NCBI RefSeq assembly: GCF_008329945.1
Contig: NZ_CP035808.1
Location: 1 to 32,844 of the forward strand
DNA from: Thiospirochaeta perfilievii
Lineage (GTDB): Bacteria; Spirochaetota; Spirochaetia; DSM-2461
Length of the DNA stretch: 32,844 bases
Direction of reading: 5' to 3'
Shown: positions 14,697 to 23,217 of the stretch, one piece after another
Position numbering within the stretch: position 1 is the stretch's first letter
Layout: the number at the start of each line of letters is the position of its first letter
The notes under the pieces: generated by a model
The model's input: only the letters and a program-made list of their open reading frames with translations
Told to the model about the DNA's origin: nothing
The model's database searches: none
Position numbers and translations under genes: made by a program

Positions 14697-15220
14697 AGCA
14701 AAAGGTTTTGCTCTCTTTCTTCCTTCTTAAAACCTAACACCCTTTTTGGAGGTGTTTACTATCAAAGGAGACATTTGAACTAAAGTAGTTAAACCCTTAA
14801 GCAGTATATTTTCTCATTCCCGACAGATCCCTTTAGCTCTGTAAGGTGAGGTTTATCAAAATAATAATGCTGATTTATTAGCGAAAAAATCCTGAAAAGG
14901 TTCCTATGTCCTTGGCATCATGAGAATGGGGTATAGTAGAGGTCTATCTTGAATAGGCTACTTGTTAGAAGGTGAGAGCAAAAGCAAGAGGCAGGGGAGG
15001 TTTGATCCAGTACAGCCTAAGCTCCAAAGTTGCAGATTTGAATAGTACGGATGTTGAGATAGGCCTGCAAGCTAAATCAACCGCCCAATGATGGCCGGCT
15101 CCGATGGTGAAAATCATAGAGATACGGAAAGGGTGATCTCCTCCAGTCAATCCTATAGTAGGAGGGGCTGGGGGAAGTCCGCCCTTCTTCAAGCACTCAC
15201 CAATAATGATAAACCATCGG
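14697..15220 (+). ncRNA. Second large structured RNA (~525 nt), unassigned
   Basis: A GC-richer block in AT-rich DNA with no convincing gene and dense complementarity. Local hairpins include AGCAAAA/TTTTGCT (14697-14712), AACACC/GGTGTT (14736-14756), AACTA/TAGTT (14778-14790), ACAGA/TCTGT (14823-14842), GTCTAT/ATAGGC (14942-14958) and ATGGT-GAAA-ATCAT near 15104. Long-range pairs: CCGATGGT (15101-15108) with ACCATCGG (15213-15220), and TTTTGCTCTC (14706-14715) with GAGAGCAAAA (14974-14983). The second competes with the first local hairpin. The GAAA loop favours plus. No terminator follows; the next gene starts 35 bp on, so this could be a leader, an origin-linked RNA or an independent RNA. 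It shows no obvious similarity to the RNA at 4238-4777. Confidence 0.55.
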
Positions 15221-15255
15221 ATTAATATAATTTATATATATAAGGAGTTTTTATA

Positions 15256-15459
15256 ATGGCAGAATTTTTTGAGATTTTAAAAGAACATAGGAAGAGCAAC
15301 AATATAGATAGAAGTGTTGTTGAAAAGTTAGCACATATAAACTACCAGACTATAACTAAAATAGAAAATGGAGATTTTAAATCAGTTAATGCCTCTGATT
15401 TATTAGCTTATTTTAGAGTTTTGGGATTTAAAATATCAGCAGGAAAGCCAAGGCTGTAA
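15256..15459 (+). CDS. Small XRE-type HTH protein (67 aa)
   Basis: AAGGAG stands 9 nt before ATG 15256. The sequence has the five-helix XRE outline: 'DRSVVEKLAHINYQTITKIENGDF' is the recognition region and 'SDLLAYFRVLGFKISAG' the closing helices. It forms a single DNA-binding domain with no partner domain. It sits directly after the second structured RNA and before the res-like site and resolvase, on the same strand. Likely a copy-number or resolvase regulator (inference). Confidence 0.75.
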   Translation: MAEFFEILKEHRKSNNIDRSVVEKLAHINYQTITKIENGDFKSVNASDLLAYFRVLGFKISAGKPRL

Positions 15460-15474
15460 AATTATTTACATTTA

Positions 15475-15510
15475 GAGTGTTTAAATAATCGACCGGTTAA
15501 TTGAACACTC
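15475..15510. promoter_or_regulatory. res-like crossover site for the resolvase
   Basis: A 36-bp imperfect dyad with exact outer arms GAGTGTT and AACACTC and a partly symmetric centre (TCGACCGG). It lies 114 bp upstream of the serine recombinase gene. Length and position fit a resolvase site I. It has no T run to act as a terminator. Confidence 0.55.
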
Positions 15511-15623
15511 CAAACCCAGCAACAAGAACTACAAAACTGTAAATAAAATACTACCAATAAAAGACTTAACTAAACAAAAAAGTAATAGACCTGTAAAATT
15601 AAAAGCATTACACTAAAATAGTT

Positions 15624-16220
15624 ATGATAATTGCCTACAGTAGAGTAAGTTCTAAGGAACAAGATAAAGAAAAATACAGGACCTTTTTCAACCGGTACGA
15701 AAATACCATGAACATTAAATTCAACGACATTATCCTGGAACAAGTATCAGCTTCTAAAACAAAACTAGAAGATAGAAATCTCTGGAATTATATAACTAAC
15801 CCTAACATAAAAAAAATAGTAGTAACAGAAATATCCAGGATAGGAAGAAATACTAGGGATGGAGTAAAACTACTAAAACATATAACTAACCAGCGTGAAG
15901 ACCTGGAGATCTATGTAGTAATGTCTAACCTAACAATCAAATCAAATATGTCTGCTGAAGAAGAATTTATATTCGACCTGCAGCTCTCTTTAGCAAAAAG
16001 AGAAGTAAAACTCCTTGGAGAAAGAACCAAATTAGGAATACAAAGAGCAAGAGAATCTGGTAAACATATAGGCAGACCATTTGGATCTACTAAGATAACC
16101 AAAGAAAAAGAGCTGCAGATAAAAGCGTTATTAGCTCTTGGAGAAAAGAAATCAGAAATAGCTAGAGTAACTAATATCAGCCGGACAACCCTTTACAACT
16201 ATCTTAGTGATAAAGGATAA
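15624..16220 (+). CDS. Serine recombinase (resolvase/invertase family)
   Basis: 198 residues. The catalytic Ser is in 'IAYSRVSSKEQD' (about residues 3-14), with the Arg-rich 'VVTEISRIGRNTRDGVKLL' at about 65-85 and the E helix ending 'LGERTKLGIQRARESGKHIGRPFG'. The C-terminal HTH_7 ('KSEIARVTNISRTTLYNYLSDKG') binds the site. Standard size for resolvases that reduce plasmid multimers. The res-like dyad upstream and the replicon context support that role. The ATG has only a poor Shine-Dalgarno. Confidence 0.93.
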   Translation: MIIAYSRVSSKEQDKEKYRTFFNRYENTMNIKFNDIILEQVSASKTKLEDRNLWNYITNPNIKKIVVTEISRIGRNTRDGVKLLKHITNQREDLEIYVVMSNLTIKSNMSAEEEFIFDLQLSLAKREVKLLGERTKLGIQRARESGKHIGRPFGSTKITKEKELQIKALLALGEKKSEIARVTNISRTTLYNYLSDKG

Positions 16221-16282
16221 CTTTAGTTATATGGCATGTACTATTTTGGATTGATAATATGTTAGTTATTGCAAAGAAGTGA

Positions 16283-16387
16283 ATGTCAAAAGTAGATCAA
16301 GTTCAGACAAAAATAAATGAATTAAGTGGTGGTCAATTTCAAACACTATGGACCTCTTTTTTATCTAGACGATTTGGAGTATTCTAA
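16283..16387 (+). pseudogene. N-terminal remnant of a larger gene (34 aa)
   Basis: An open frame reads MSKVDQVQTKINE, then 'LSGGQFQTLWTSFLSRRFG', then stops. The 'L.GG.FQ.l...fL..rfg' pattern resembles the first helix of restriction-endonuclease-like or TPR proteins that continue for hundreds of residues. Here it ends at TAA 16385 with no continuation. Probably a scar of a deleted accessory gene. Confidence 0.35.
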
Positions 16388-16445
16388 ATAATTATTATAT
16401 GCCTTAACTATTAAAAAAGATGTTAATTTAGAGAAGTAAAGATAA

Positions 16446-17413
16446 ATGGACGATTATTATAAAAAGCTTAAAGTAGAAATGCATAGTTTTATTGATTCAG
16501 AGCTATATAAAATAGCATTAAATATCTTACCCAAAAGAGAGAAGCATTTCTTTTCCTCAGAAGATCTTTTAGATTCTATTTTTATTATAGAAAAATTTTT
16601 ATATGGGAATATCTATCCTCAGAAGTGGTCAATAAGTTTCTCCTCAAAATTTGAAAAACCAAATGAAGATAATACTAAAAAAGATTTAGACAGATTGAGA
16701 AGTTTATCAAAGAAGGTGATATTAGAATAAATTCAAGATCATATAACTTTTTACCTAGATCATCCAGAGAATATCTTAGAGCAGAAAGGGATGGTGATAA
16801 AAGGAGATATAAAGTTGATTTTTCTAACTCTTTTTTTGGTATAAAACATATGCACCTAAGTCAAAAACATAATGATGAGTTACTATTCTATGTAAATGAC
16901 CATGATACTATATATTTTTTATCTATTGGTAATCATAAAGATATGTATCGAAAGAATAATGTAGAGATTATTGTAAATGAATATCCTCATCTTTTACCTA
17001 TTTTGAAAATATTTCCTTTACCAGTATTGATGAGTAGGTCTTCTAATTATAGTGTTGAACAGATTAAAGTTTTATGGGAATCTGGTAATAATATTTTGCT
17101 GCAAATCAATGATCAGTCTTACATGGGGATGCCACAAACTTTTTCCAATATTTCTAATCAGAACATTATTACATCACAAAACCATATTTATCAGCTAGAG
17201 TCTCAGTTAGAAGCTATTTTAACTTCACTTAAACAGGATTCCAATAAAGTAAATTTAAGATTGCTATATGCAAAAAGTCGGTTATCAATAAAACAAGGTG
17301 TTATTCATTTTAAAGACCGAGTAAGTGGTAAAGAGTTTCAGGTGGCTTCTGATTTTTTACTGTTGCTCAATACTATAAATATTATTCTAGGTATTAAAAA
17401 TGTGAGTAATTGA
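16446..17413 (+). pseudogene. Hypothetical protein (~322 aa) split by a frameshift
   Basis: Two frames: ATG 16446 to TAA 16730 (94 aa) and 16850 to 17413 (187 aa from ATG 16850). The second frame is open upstream to 16679 without an ATG, GTG or TTG in that extension. One extra A in the A6 tract at 16677-16682 joins them: 'NTKKRFRQIEKFIKEGDIR' leads into 'FSNSFFGIKHMHLSQKH', then 'YFLSIGNHKDMYRKN'. The middle segment has a toxin-like alpha/beta look (conserved His in 'KHMHLS' and 'IGNHKD'), but I do not recognise the family. The zero-frame heptamer T-AAA-AAA is not slippery, so programmed frameshifting is unlikely. It may be intact if the tract is miscalled. Confidence 0.6.
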
Positions 17414-17456
17414 TAATTATTGTATGATGTGTAATGAGAATAGGTTTTTTTGTATA

Positions 17457-17520
17457 TTGTTATTTAAATTGTAGTTCATATAAGCGTAAGTTACTGATAA
17501 TATAATTATCAGAGGCTTAC
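17457..17520 (+). promoter_or_regulatory. Promoter and leader hairpin of the 17523 operon
   Basis: TTGTTA (17457-17462), 16 bp, TATAAG (17479-17484). The transcript would begin at the hairpin GTAAG-tta-CTGATAAT-ata-ATTATCAG-agg-CTTAC (17486-17520), which ends 2 bp before the ATG and places the Shine-Dalgarno AGAGG (17511-17515) at its base. It is either an operator over the start site or an RNA switch that hides the ribosome-binding site. Confidence 0.55.
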
Positions 17521-17522
17521 TA

Positions 17523-18380
17523 ATGGATAATAAAATTACAGTTGAATATATTCATAATCTATTAAAATTGTGGGATCTTAGATTTTATTCTGAGTTACGG
17601 ATGAGAGATAGATCTCCTTTTATAATTAATGATGATGTTAGAAATAATATTATTTCTGAGAATACTGAATTCAAAGAGATAATTAAGCCTATATATACTA
17701 GTAGAGATATAAATAAATACTATTTCTACTGGCATGGAACTAGGGTTATTGATATTAATTTAAATCCAAAGCTTTATAGTAAGTTAGAAGAGTATATACC
17801 GATTTTGAGTAAAAGTGCTAATGAAGAGTATATAAAGCAGACTTACCAGAGACCTAAGAAAGATAAGATTATTTTTTCTATAGTTGGGAACAAGGTTGTT
17901 GCTTATCTTGATAAGAATAATTTTTATTCTACAGTTGGTACCAATTTTATTTATGGGAAATTTCTTAGTTATTTGGTTGCAGTATTAAATTCTAGGTTTT
18001 TATTGGATATTTCTTCTATCCCATTAATAACAGAAGAAGAGGAAGAACCTTTTAATGAATTATTAGAATACCTCGTATATGCCATTAAGTTTAAAGTTTT
18101 AGATATTACTGAAAAAGTCCATGTAGCATCATATTTTGAGAGCGTTATGGAACTTTTAGTTGCAGGTATATTATATACTAAAGAACTAAAGGCTGATAAA
18201 TGTTATATAAATAGTGATATACTTGCAGTATTACCACCATTAAGTGCTTTTGATGAAGAGGATAAAGAGAAACAAGTTAAGCTTGTTTATAAAAGTTTAT
18301 CTATTGATCCTATAATTGAGTCAGCAAGAATGAGATATAAACTTATAAAAGAGATAAACCCAAGTGGAGTTAGTAAATGA
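17523..18380 (+). CDS. Free-standing TaqI_C-like target-recognition domain protein
   Basis: 285 residues. 'FKEIIKPIYTSRDINKYYFYWHG' (about 50-75) is the 'ikp.l.grDi.rY' opening of the TaqI/Eco57I-type C-terminal specificity domain. 'KIIFSIVGNKVVAYLDKNNFY' and 'LSYLVAVLNSRFLLDI' match its 'kii...i..r...a..d...yy' and 'LLalLNS' signatures. No methyltransferase motifs are present; normally this domain sits behind one. The C-terminal 120 residues are helical and acidic at 'TEEEEEPFNE'. Its ATGA junction overlaps the next gene by 4 bp, so the ATPase is translationally coupled. Proposed role: DNA recognition for that ATPase (inference). The domain match is from pattern only. Confidence 0.6.
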   Translation: MDNKITVEYIHNLLKLWDLRFYSELRMRDRSPFIINDDVRNNIISENTEFKEIIKPIYTSRDINKYYFYWHGTRVIDINLNPKLYSKLEEYIPILSKSANEEYIKQTYQRPKKDKIIFSIVGNKVVAYLDKNNFYSTVGTNFIYGKFLSYLVAVLNSRFLLDISSIPLITEEEEEPFNELLEYLVYAIKFKVLDITEKVHVASYFESVMELLVAGILYTKELKADKCYINSDILAVLPPLSAFDEEDKEKQVKLVYKSLSIDPIIESARMRYKLIKEINPSGVSK

Positions 18381-20119
18381 GATATTATGTAGTTAGAGCT
18401 TTATGGGGAGATACTGATAAGAGTGAAGATTTTGTTAAAGAAGGTATTTGGGAGAATGGATATGGTGAAGAAAAATATTCTTTAACTGTTAGTAGTATTA
18501 CCCCAGGAGATATTCTCATTTTAGCAAGACCAGGTAGAGAGATATTTAACGTAGGTATTTGTACTAGAAATGAGAATGATTTTAAAAAAGTTATAGTTAA
18601 TTGGTTCGAAGGATTTGTTGCTGTTGATGCTGGAAAAGCCATTAGTCCATATATGAGAACTATTAATAAACTAGGTTCTGATGATTTTTGGACTGGAATT
18701 AAAAGTAAACTATATAGTGTAAACCCTGACTTAGAACAGTTTTTACAGAATTTAGATGATATTGATCAAATAGAAAATACCAGGATTAATAATATTTCAC
18801 TTGGTTGGTTTAAGTTCTTTGGTGAAAAAACTACTTTTAATTTGTCTGGAAAAAATATGCTTCTTTATGGAGAGAATGGAAGTGGGAAGACATCTTTTTC
18901 AGATGCAATTAGATTCATTGCAAATACAAGTATAGAACCTAATACTTCGGTAGAATATTATAAAAATATATTTGCAGGTGATACAGATGAGTTTCATGTT
19001 GGTATTGAGTTAAGTAACAATGACGAGTTTATTGTAGATAGTGTTGAATCTATACAACCCCATACCGTTTTACAACATTTAGCATTTATTAATCCATTTA
19101 TAACATATAAAGATATAATACAAATATACTTTAGAGAGATAGAACAAGAGGGGACAAGAAATCTTTACCATTTCTTTAAAGTTATACTAGATGATTATCC
19201 AGTTGGAACAGATTCTAGAATAACTCGTTTAGCAGATTTATCAGGTATAGAATATTTTAATAAATTAACTGAGTTAGTTTTAGGGTTAAAAGAACTTGCA
19301 AATCAATTTTTAGAAGAGTTTAAAGAAGATATCTTTATAGAAGATTTTAAAGCTGATTCTTTTGATAAGAAAATAACTTTAGAATTAACATTTAAAGATA
19401 AGGATGTTCCTGAGTATCAGACCTTTTTAAATGAAGCAAAACTAACAGCATTAGGTTTAAGTGTTTTTTTTGCAGCAATAGTTCAGAAATATAGTGTATA
19501 TGATACGGAGTGCAAGATATTGGTGCTTGATGACCTTTTGGTTAGTCTTGATATGGGGCATAGAATGGCTGTACTTGATATTGTAACCAAGAATCATTTT
19601 GAACATTATCAGAAGATTATTTTAACCCATGAGAGGGGATTTTTTAACTTATTTAAGAGTCAACTTAACTCAAAAGAGTGGGCTTTTTATGAGATGTATG
19701 AGAAAGCTAATGACGAAAAGGGATGTTCATTTCCATATGTATTGCCATCATTAGATTTTCTAACTAAGGCTAAAATTGCACTAGATGAAAAAGATTTCGA
19801 TTGTTGTGCTAATTTATTACGAAAAGAAACAGAGAAGATATGTACTGATTACTTAGTGAATATTAACAAGAAAAATGGACAACCAATGTCTTTAGAAGAA
19901 TTACTAGGTAATTTGAAGAGATGCTTAAAAAATGATAATACAATAAGTTCTGATCTCAAGAGAGATATTACAAAAATTGTAGATGAAATATTGTTATTTA
20001 AGCGTTTCATTTTGAATCCGTTCTCCCATGCAAACTCTAATTCTCCTTTGTATAAAAAAGAACTGACTGAAGCTATGGAAATTATTACTGGTTTTAAAAC
20101 TGCTATAGAGAATGTATAG
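18377..20119 (+). CDS. RecF/AAA_15-type ATPase with PUA/EVE-like N-terminal domain
   Basis: 580 residues. Residues 1-115 resemble PUA/EVE-type modified-base readers ('YYVVRALWGDTDKSEDFVKEG', 'ITPGDILILARPG', 'KVIVNWF'). The ABC-type ATPase follows: Walker A 'YGENGSGKTSF' (164-174), a signature-like 'LTALGLSVFFAAI', Walker B and D-loop 'ILVLDDLLVSLD' (about 381-392) and the switch His in 'ILTHERGFF' (about 416). Only about 200 residues separate Walker A and B, so there is no long SMC coiled coil. The C-terminal 130 residues are helical with 'LNPFSHANS', a HEPN-like flavour. Tightly coupled to the TaqI_C-like gene before and the primase-like gene after. Likely a defence ATPase (inference); nuclease residues were not identified. 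Confidence 0.7.
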   Translation: MRYYVVRALWGDTDKSEDFVKEGIWENGYGEEKYSLTVSSITPGDILILARPGREIFNVGICTRNENDFKKVIVNWFEGFVAVDAGKAISPYMRTINKLGSDDFWTGIKSKLYSVNPDLEQFLQNLDDIDQIENTRINNISLGWFKFFGEKTTFNLSGKNMLLYGENGSGKTSFSDAIRFIANTSIEPNTSVEYYKNIFAGDTDEFHVGIELSNNDEFIVDSVESIQPHTVLQHLAFINPFITYKDIIQIYFREIEQEGTRNLYHFFKVILDDYPVGTDSRITRLADLSGIEYFNKLTELVLGLKELANQFLEEFKEDIFIEDFKADSFDKKITLELTFKDKDVPEYQTFLNEAKLTALGLSVFFAAIVQKYSVYDTECKILVLDDLLVSLDMGHRMAVLDIVTKNHFEHYQKIILTHERGFFNLFKSQLNSKEWAFYEMYEKANDEKGCSFPYVLPSLDFLTKAKIALDEKDFDCCANLLRKETEKICTDYLVNINKKNGQPMSLEELLGNLKRCLKNDNTISSDLKRDITKIVDEILLFKRFILNPFSHANSNSPLYKKELTEAMEIITGFKTAIENV

Positions 20120-21153
20120 TGATAAATGAACTTGATTTAAGCAAATATCAAATTCCTTGGTTTGTAGGTGTAAAGCAGAGTCAAATTGTAAATCATAGTA
20201 CTATTTTTAATATATTAGATGGAATTAAGACATCATATATTACCGAGACTAATAAACTTAGATCTTTTAAGCCTGATAGTATTGAAAAAGCAGACTATAA
20301 AAAGACTTTGAATGGAGTTGTTTTCTCTGCTAACTTCTATAATTATAGACGAAAAGATCAGTTAAAAAACTATTACTCTTTAATTGTATTAGATATAGAT
20401 AAGCTAGACAAAAGATTACATGAAAAACATCTTAATCAGTTAAAAAGTGATAAATATGTTCAAAGTGCATGGACTTCTCCGTCTGGTGATGGAATAAAAG
20501 GCATAGTCTTTTTGAACTATCAATATGTTTACGATGATGTTGTTGAAGCACATAAAAATGCATATAACCAATTAAGATCTTATTTTTGGAATAGATATAA
20601 CATTATTTTAGATGAAAATTGTAACGATATTACAAGACTTTGTTTTGTATCACATGATCCCAATATACATATTAAAGATACATTTAGTTTATATAGAATT
20701 TTTAAAGAAGAGTCGATTTCAAATCCATCTGATAAAAAAAATGTTAGCAAAGCTACTAAACCTTTTAGATACTTTGAATATAAAGATATGGTTATATCTC
20801 AAAACTCTGAATTAGAAGAATTAAAAAGAGAAAAATATAAATATAATCGTAGAAGTATGCAAAGAATCTATAAGTATTTAGTTAAGAGATCTAGAAGTAT
20901 AACAGCAACTTATCATAGATGGGTTTTTGTTGCACTTGCTTTATCTACTACTTTCCCCTATTTAACTGCAAGAAAATACTTCATTAAACTATGCAGACTT
21001 GATGGTCATAAACATGATGAGGTTGCTAGTTTTAAACTCTTTGATGATTGTTATAAAAAGAATAAGGGTGAATACAACTATAGTTCTATTGTTTACTATG
21101 CAAAAGAACAAGGTTACTATGGAAGCGAGAAGAAGCAAAGTACTGAAGATTAG
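20119..21153 (+). CDS. BT4734/VirE_N-type primase-like protein
   Basis: 344 residues from GTG 20119, whose G is the last base of the previous TAG. Residues 60-200 match the BT4734/BF3469 (VirE N-terminal) domain: 'NGVVFSANFYNYRRKDQLKNY', 'LIVLDIDKLD' with its acidic pair, 'AWTSPSGDGIKGIVF' and 'DITRLCFVSHDP'. This domain is linked to archaeo-eukaryotic-primase-like replication proteins. Here it lacks the helicase part often fused to it. The C-terminal 110 residues are basic and helical ('YLVKRSRSITATYHRW'). It is followed by a reverse transcriptase gene, so it may belong to a DNA-synthesising defence or retroelement unit, or supply plasmid replication. The latter is notable because no other Rep is evident. 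Confidence 0.75.
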   Translation: MINELDLSKYQIPWFVGVKQSQIVNHSTIFNILDGIKTSYITETNKLRSFKPDSIEKADYKKTLNGVVFSANFYNYRRKDQLKNYYSLIVLDIDKLDKRLHEKHLNQLKSDKYVQSAWTSPSGDGIKGIVFLNYQYVYDDVVEAHKNAYNQLRSYFWNRYNIILDENCNDITRLCFVSHDPNIHIKDTFSLYRIFKEESISNPSDKKNVSKATKPFRYFEYKDMVISQNSELEELKREKYKYNRRSMQRIYKYLVKRSRSITATYHRWVFVALALSTTFPYLTARKYFIKLCRLDGHKHDEVASFKLFDDCYKKNKGEYNYSSIVYYAKEQGYYGSEKKQSTED

Positions 21154-21286
21154 ACCTAGTAATAGACTGATAATTTTCGATGAAAAACACTCATCTGGAA
21201 AGCAAAACGTTGGGAACAAAACAAAATCAGTAATCGAACTGTACAGGTACAAAAGCTTCTTCTCTTTTATTTATGAAAAGATTTGA
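21119..21286 (+). CDS. Possible 55-aa basic protein between primase-like and RT genes
   Basis: ATG 21119 is preceded by AAGG and overlaps the primase-like gene's end by 35 bp. The frame 'MEARRSKVLKIRPSNRL', then 'IELYRYKSFFSFIYEKI', ends in a TGA that overlaps the RT start at 21273. It has a basic first half and an aromatic tail. The overlaps on both sides fit the operon, but length and composition alone do not prove it is translated. Confidence 0.3.
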   Translation: MEARRSKVLKIRPSNRLIIFDEKHSSGKQNVGNKTKSVIELYRYKSFFSFIYEKI

Positions 21287-23032
21287 AAGTTATTTTAAAA
21301 CTAGCATTATAGAGAATTATCTCATTTCTGAAAGGATTAAGCGTGCACATAAAAGAAGTGAGCTACATTCTATTACTAATTTGTGCAACCATGGAGATAC
21401 TAAGAAGAAAATTGATAACTCTATAAAATATGATCAAGAGATTTCACAGTTCTTTCCACCTAGAAGAAAATGGTTAAGACCATCTCCTAGATTACGCTGT
21501 AGAAATAGCAAAAAGTGTCTAGAAAAGAAATGTGATAGTGTATGTTCAAAAAGAGAAAACTATAATAGTAAGGACATAGCAAAAATATCTTTAGTTCTAA
21601 CTATGAATAAACTACGACAATCAGATAAAAAGAATAAATATATAATTTTGATTGATGAATACTGTAATAAAATAAGAAAATTAGCTTTAAATAAGGATTA
21701 TTGCTTTAAAACTCCAGATATAAAAGCTATACCAAAGGATTTAGACAAAGGATATTACCGACCAATTGCAATGTACTCTTTGACTGATAAAATAATAATA
21801 AGCTTAACTAATAGGTATCTTACAAATCTCTTTGATTCTCTTTTTTTAATAATTCATTTGCTTTTAGAGTTAATTCAGAGACACAAATAAAAAACCATCA
21901 TGAAGCATTTAGACAGATTATTAATTTTAACAAACAAAAACAGAATGAAACTTTGTGGGTCTCTGAGTGTGATATGTAAAAGTTCTATGATACCATCAAT
22001 CATAAAACTATAACTTGGTGCTTTAGAATTTTAAAAAAACTTATATTGCGTGATGGAGATAAGGAACAATATTATTCACTAAATGGTGAACGTCTTTTTT
22101 ACTCGTTTTTACAATCTTATTCCTTTAATAAAACAGTAATGGCATGTAATTGCAATAAAGATTATTGGAAGAATGTAAGCGGAACAGCTACTAAAAAGCA
22201 GTTTAAATGGATTGATGACGAGACTATTAAAAAGCAATATAAATATGGAATTGATAACGAAAAAATTGGTGTACCTCAAGGAGGAGCTCTATCTGGTTTA
22301 ATTGCGAATATTGTATTACATTTTGCAGACTATAATGTTCTTAATAGTAGAGATCCAGATTTATTATATGTAAGATTTTGTGATGATATAATTTTAATTC
22401 ATCCTGATAATAAAAAATGCAAGGAATATTATCAGGTTTATGTGGAATCATTATTTAAATTAAATTTATTTGAGCATATTCCTGATGAATCAATACTTTC
22501 ATATAAAAAAAGTTTTTGGAGTACAAAAACAAAGATTTGCTATAAATGGGCTAATAGCTCTTTCCCGTGGATAGGTTTTGTCGGTTACGAGATAAATAGA
22601 TTTGGAGATATCAGAGTAAGAAAAGGTTCACTTCTGAAAGAAATCGAGAAACAACAAGAATGGGTGAAAACTATTCATAAAGCTTTAGAGAATGGCAATA
22701 ATCATAAAAGTAAATTAGAAATATTAAGTTCAGTTAGGGGGAAGCTTATTGGTATGGCTGTAGGTAGACCTATGATATATAATTATGATTTCTGTGAGCC
22801 TGATATGTGTTGGGTAACAGGTTTCAAAATGTTAAATAATAATAAATATGTTCGAATGCAGTTAAGGCAATTAGATCGATCTAGAAATATAGAATTATAT
22901 AAAATGAAACAAATCCTTAAAGGTATGGATAATCTTGATTCTAAAAATAAGGATGATGTTTATTCTAGATATATTGAAGAGCATTTTGGTAAACCTTATA
23001 GTTATTATTATCACGCATTAAAAGATAAATAA
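21273..23032 (+). pseudogene. Reverse transcriptase gene, disrupted by a frameshift and a stop
   Basis: Reads from ATG 21273 in one frame to the T7 tract at 21841-21847, then must shift (one T short) to continue 'NNSFAFRVNSETQ' and so on. An in-frame TAA at 21977 interrupts block A ('WVSECDM', stop, 'KFYDTINHKTITW'). The frame then stays open to 23032. RT landmarks: 'YYRPIAMYSLTDKI', 'VPQGGALSGLIANIVL', the catalytic 'YVRFCDDIIL' (FCDD instead of the usual YADD) and a thumb-like 'FVGYEINRFGDIRVRK'. The N-terminus has a cysteine cluster (about residues 75-92: CRNSKKCLEKKCDSVC). No maturase or HNH domain, so probably not a group II intron protein. Class unassigned; full length would be about 586 residues. 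Confidence 0.8.
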
Positions 23033-23050
23033 AACGAAGCTTTAAACATT

Positions 23051-23170
23051 CGGTTAGGGATATGGAAGATTGCAACGCAACACACACTATAGTGATGGAA
23101 ATGGTAACCTGAATTCCCCAGATGGGAGTGTGGATATTAATTAAAACTGCTTCCGATAATTAGCAAACCG
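23051..23170 (+). ncRNA. Compact structured RNA just after the RT gene
   Basis: Nested long-range pairs CGGTT (23051-23055)/AACCG (23166-23170) and GGAAG (23064-23068)/CTTCC (23150-23154) close a junction. It holds TTGC-AAC-GCAA (23070-23080), the palindrome CACTATAGTG (23085-23094) and CCC-AGAT-GGG (23117-23126). It starts 18 bp after the RT stop, on the same strand. RT systems often carry their template RNA beside the gene. It does not show a group II domain V. Confidence 0.5.
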
Positions 23171-23217
23171 TCTAGTATTTTTATTTACATGGGGTGCATT
23201 GGAGTGTATAAATAAAT

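Noticed and set aside
14985-15015. tRNA-like T arm (GGTTTGATCC)
   Set aside because: The flanking bases do not form the 5-bp T stem and no acceptor or anticodon arm is found.
14965-15192. 75-residue minus-strand frame over the second structured RNA
   Set aside because: Pro- and Trp-rich composition, no Shine-Dalgarno, and it lies within the folded region; it looks like a chance frame in GC-richer DNA.
16677-16683. Programmed frameshifting at AAAAAAG
   Set aside because: In the zero frame the heptamer is T-AAA-AAA, not A-AAA-AAG, so the phase is wrong.
21273-23170. Diversity-generating retroelement
   Set aside because: No accessory variability gene, no template/variable repeat pair and no lectin-type target seen.
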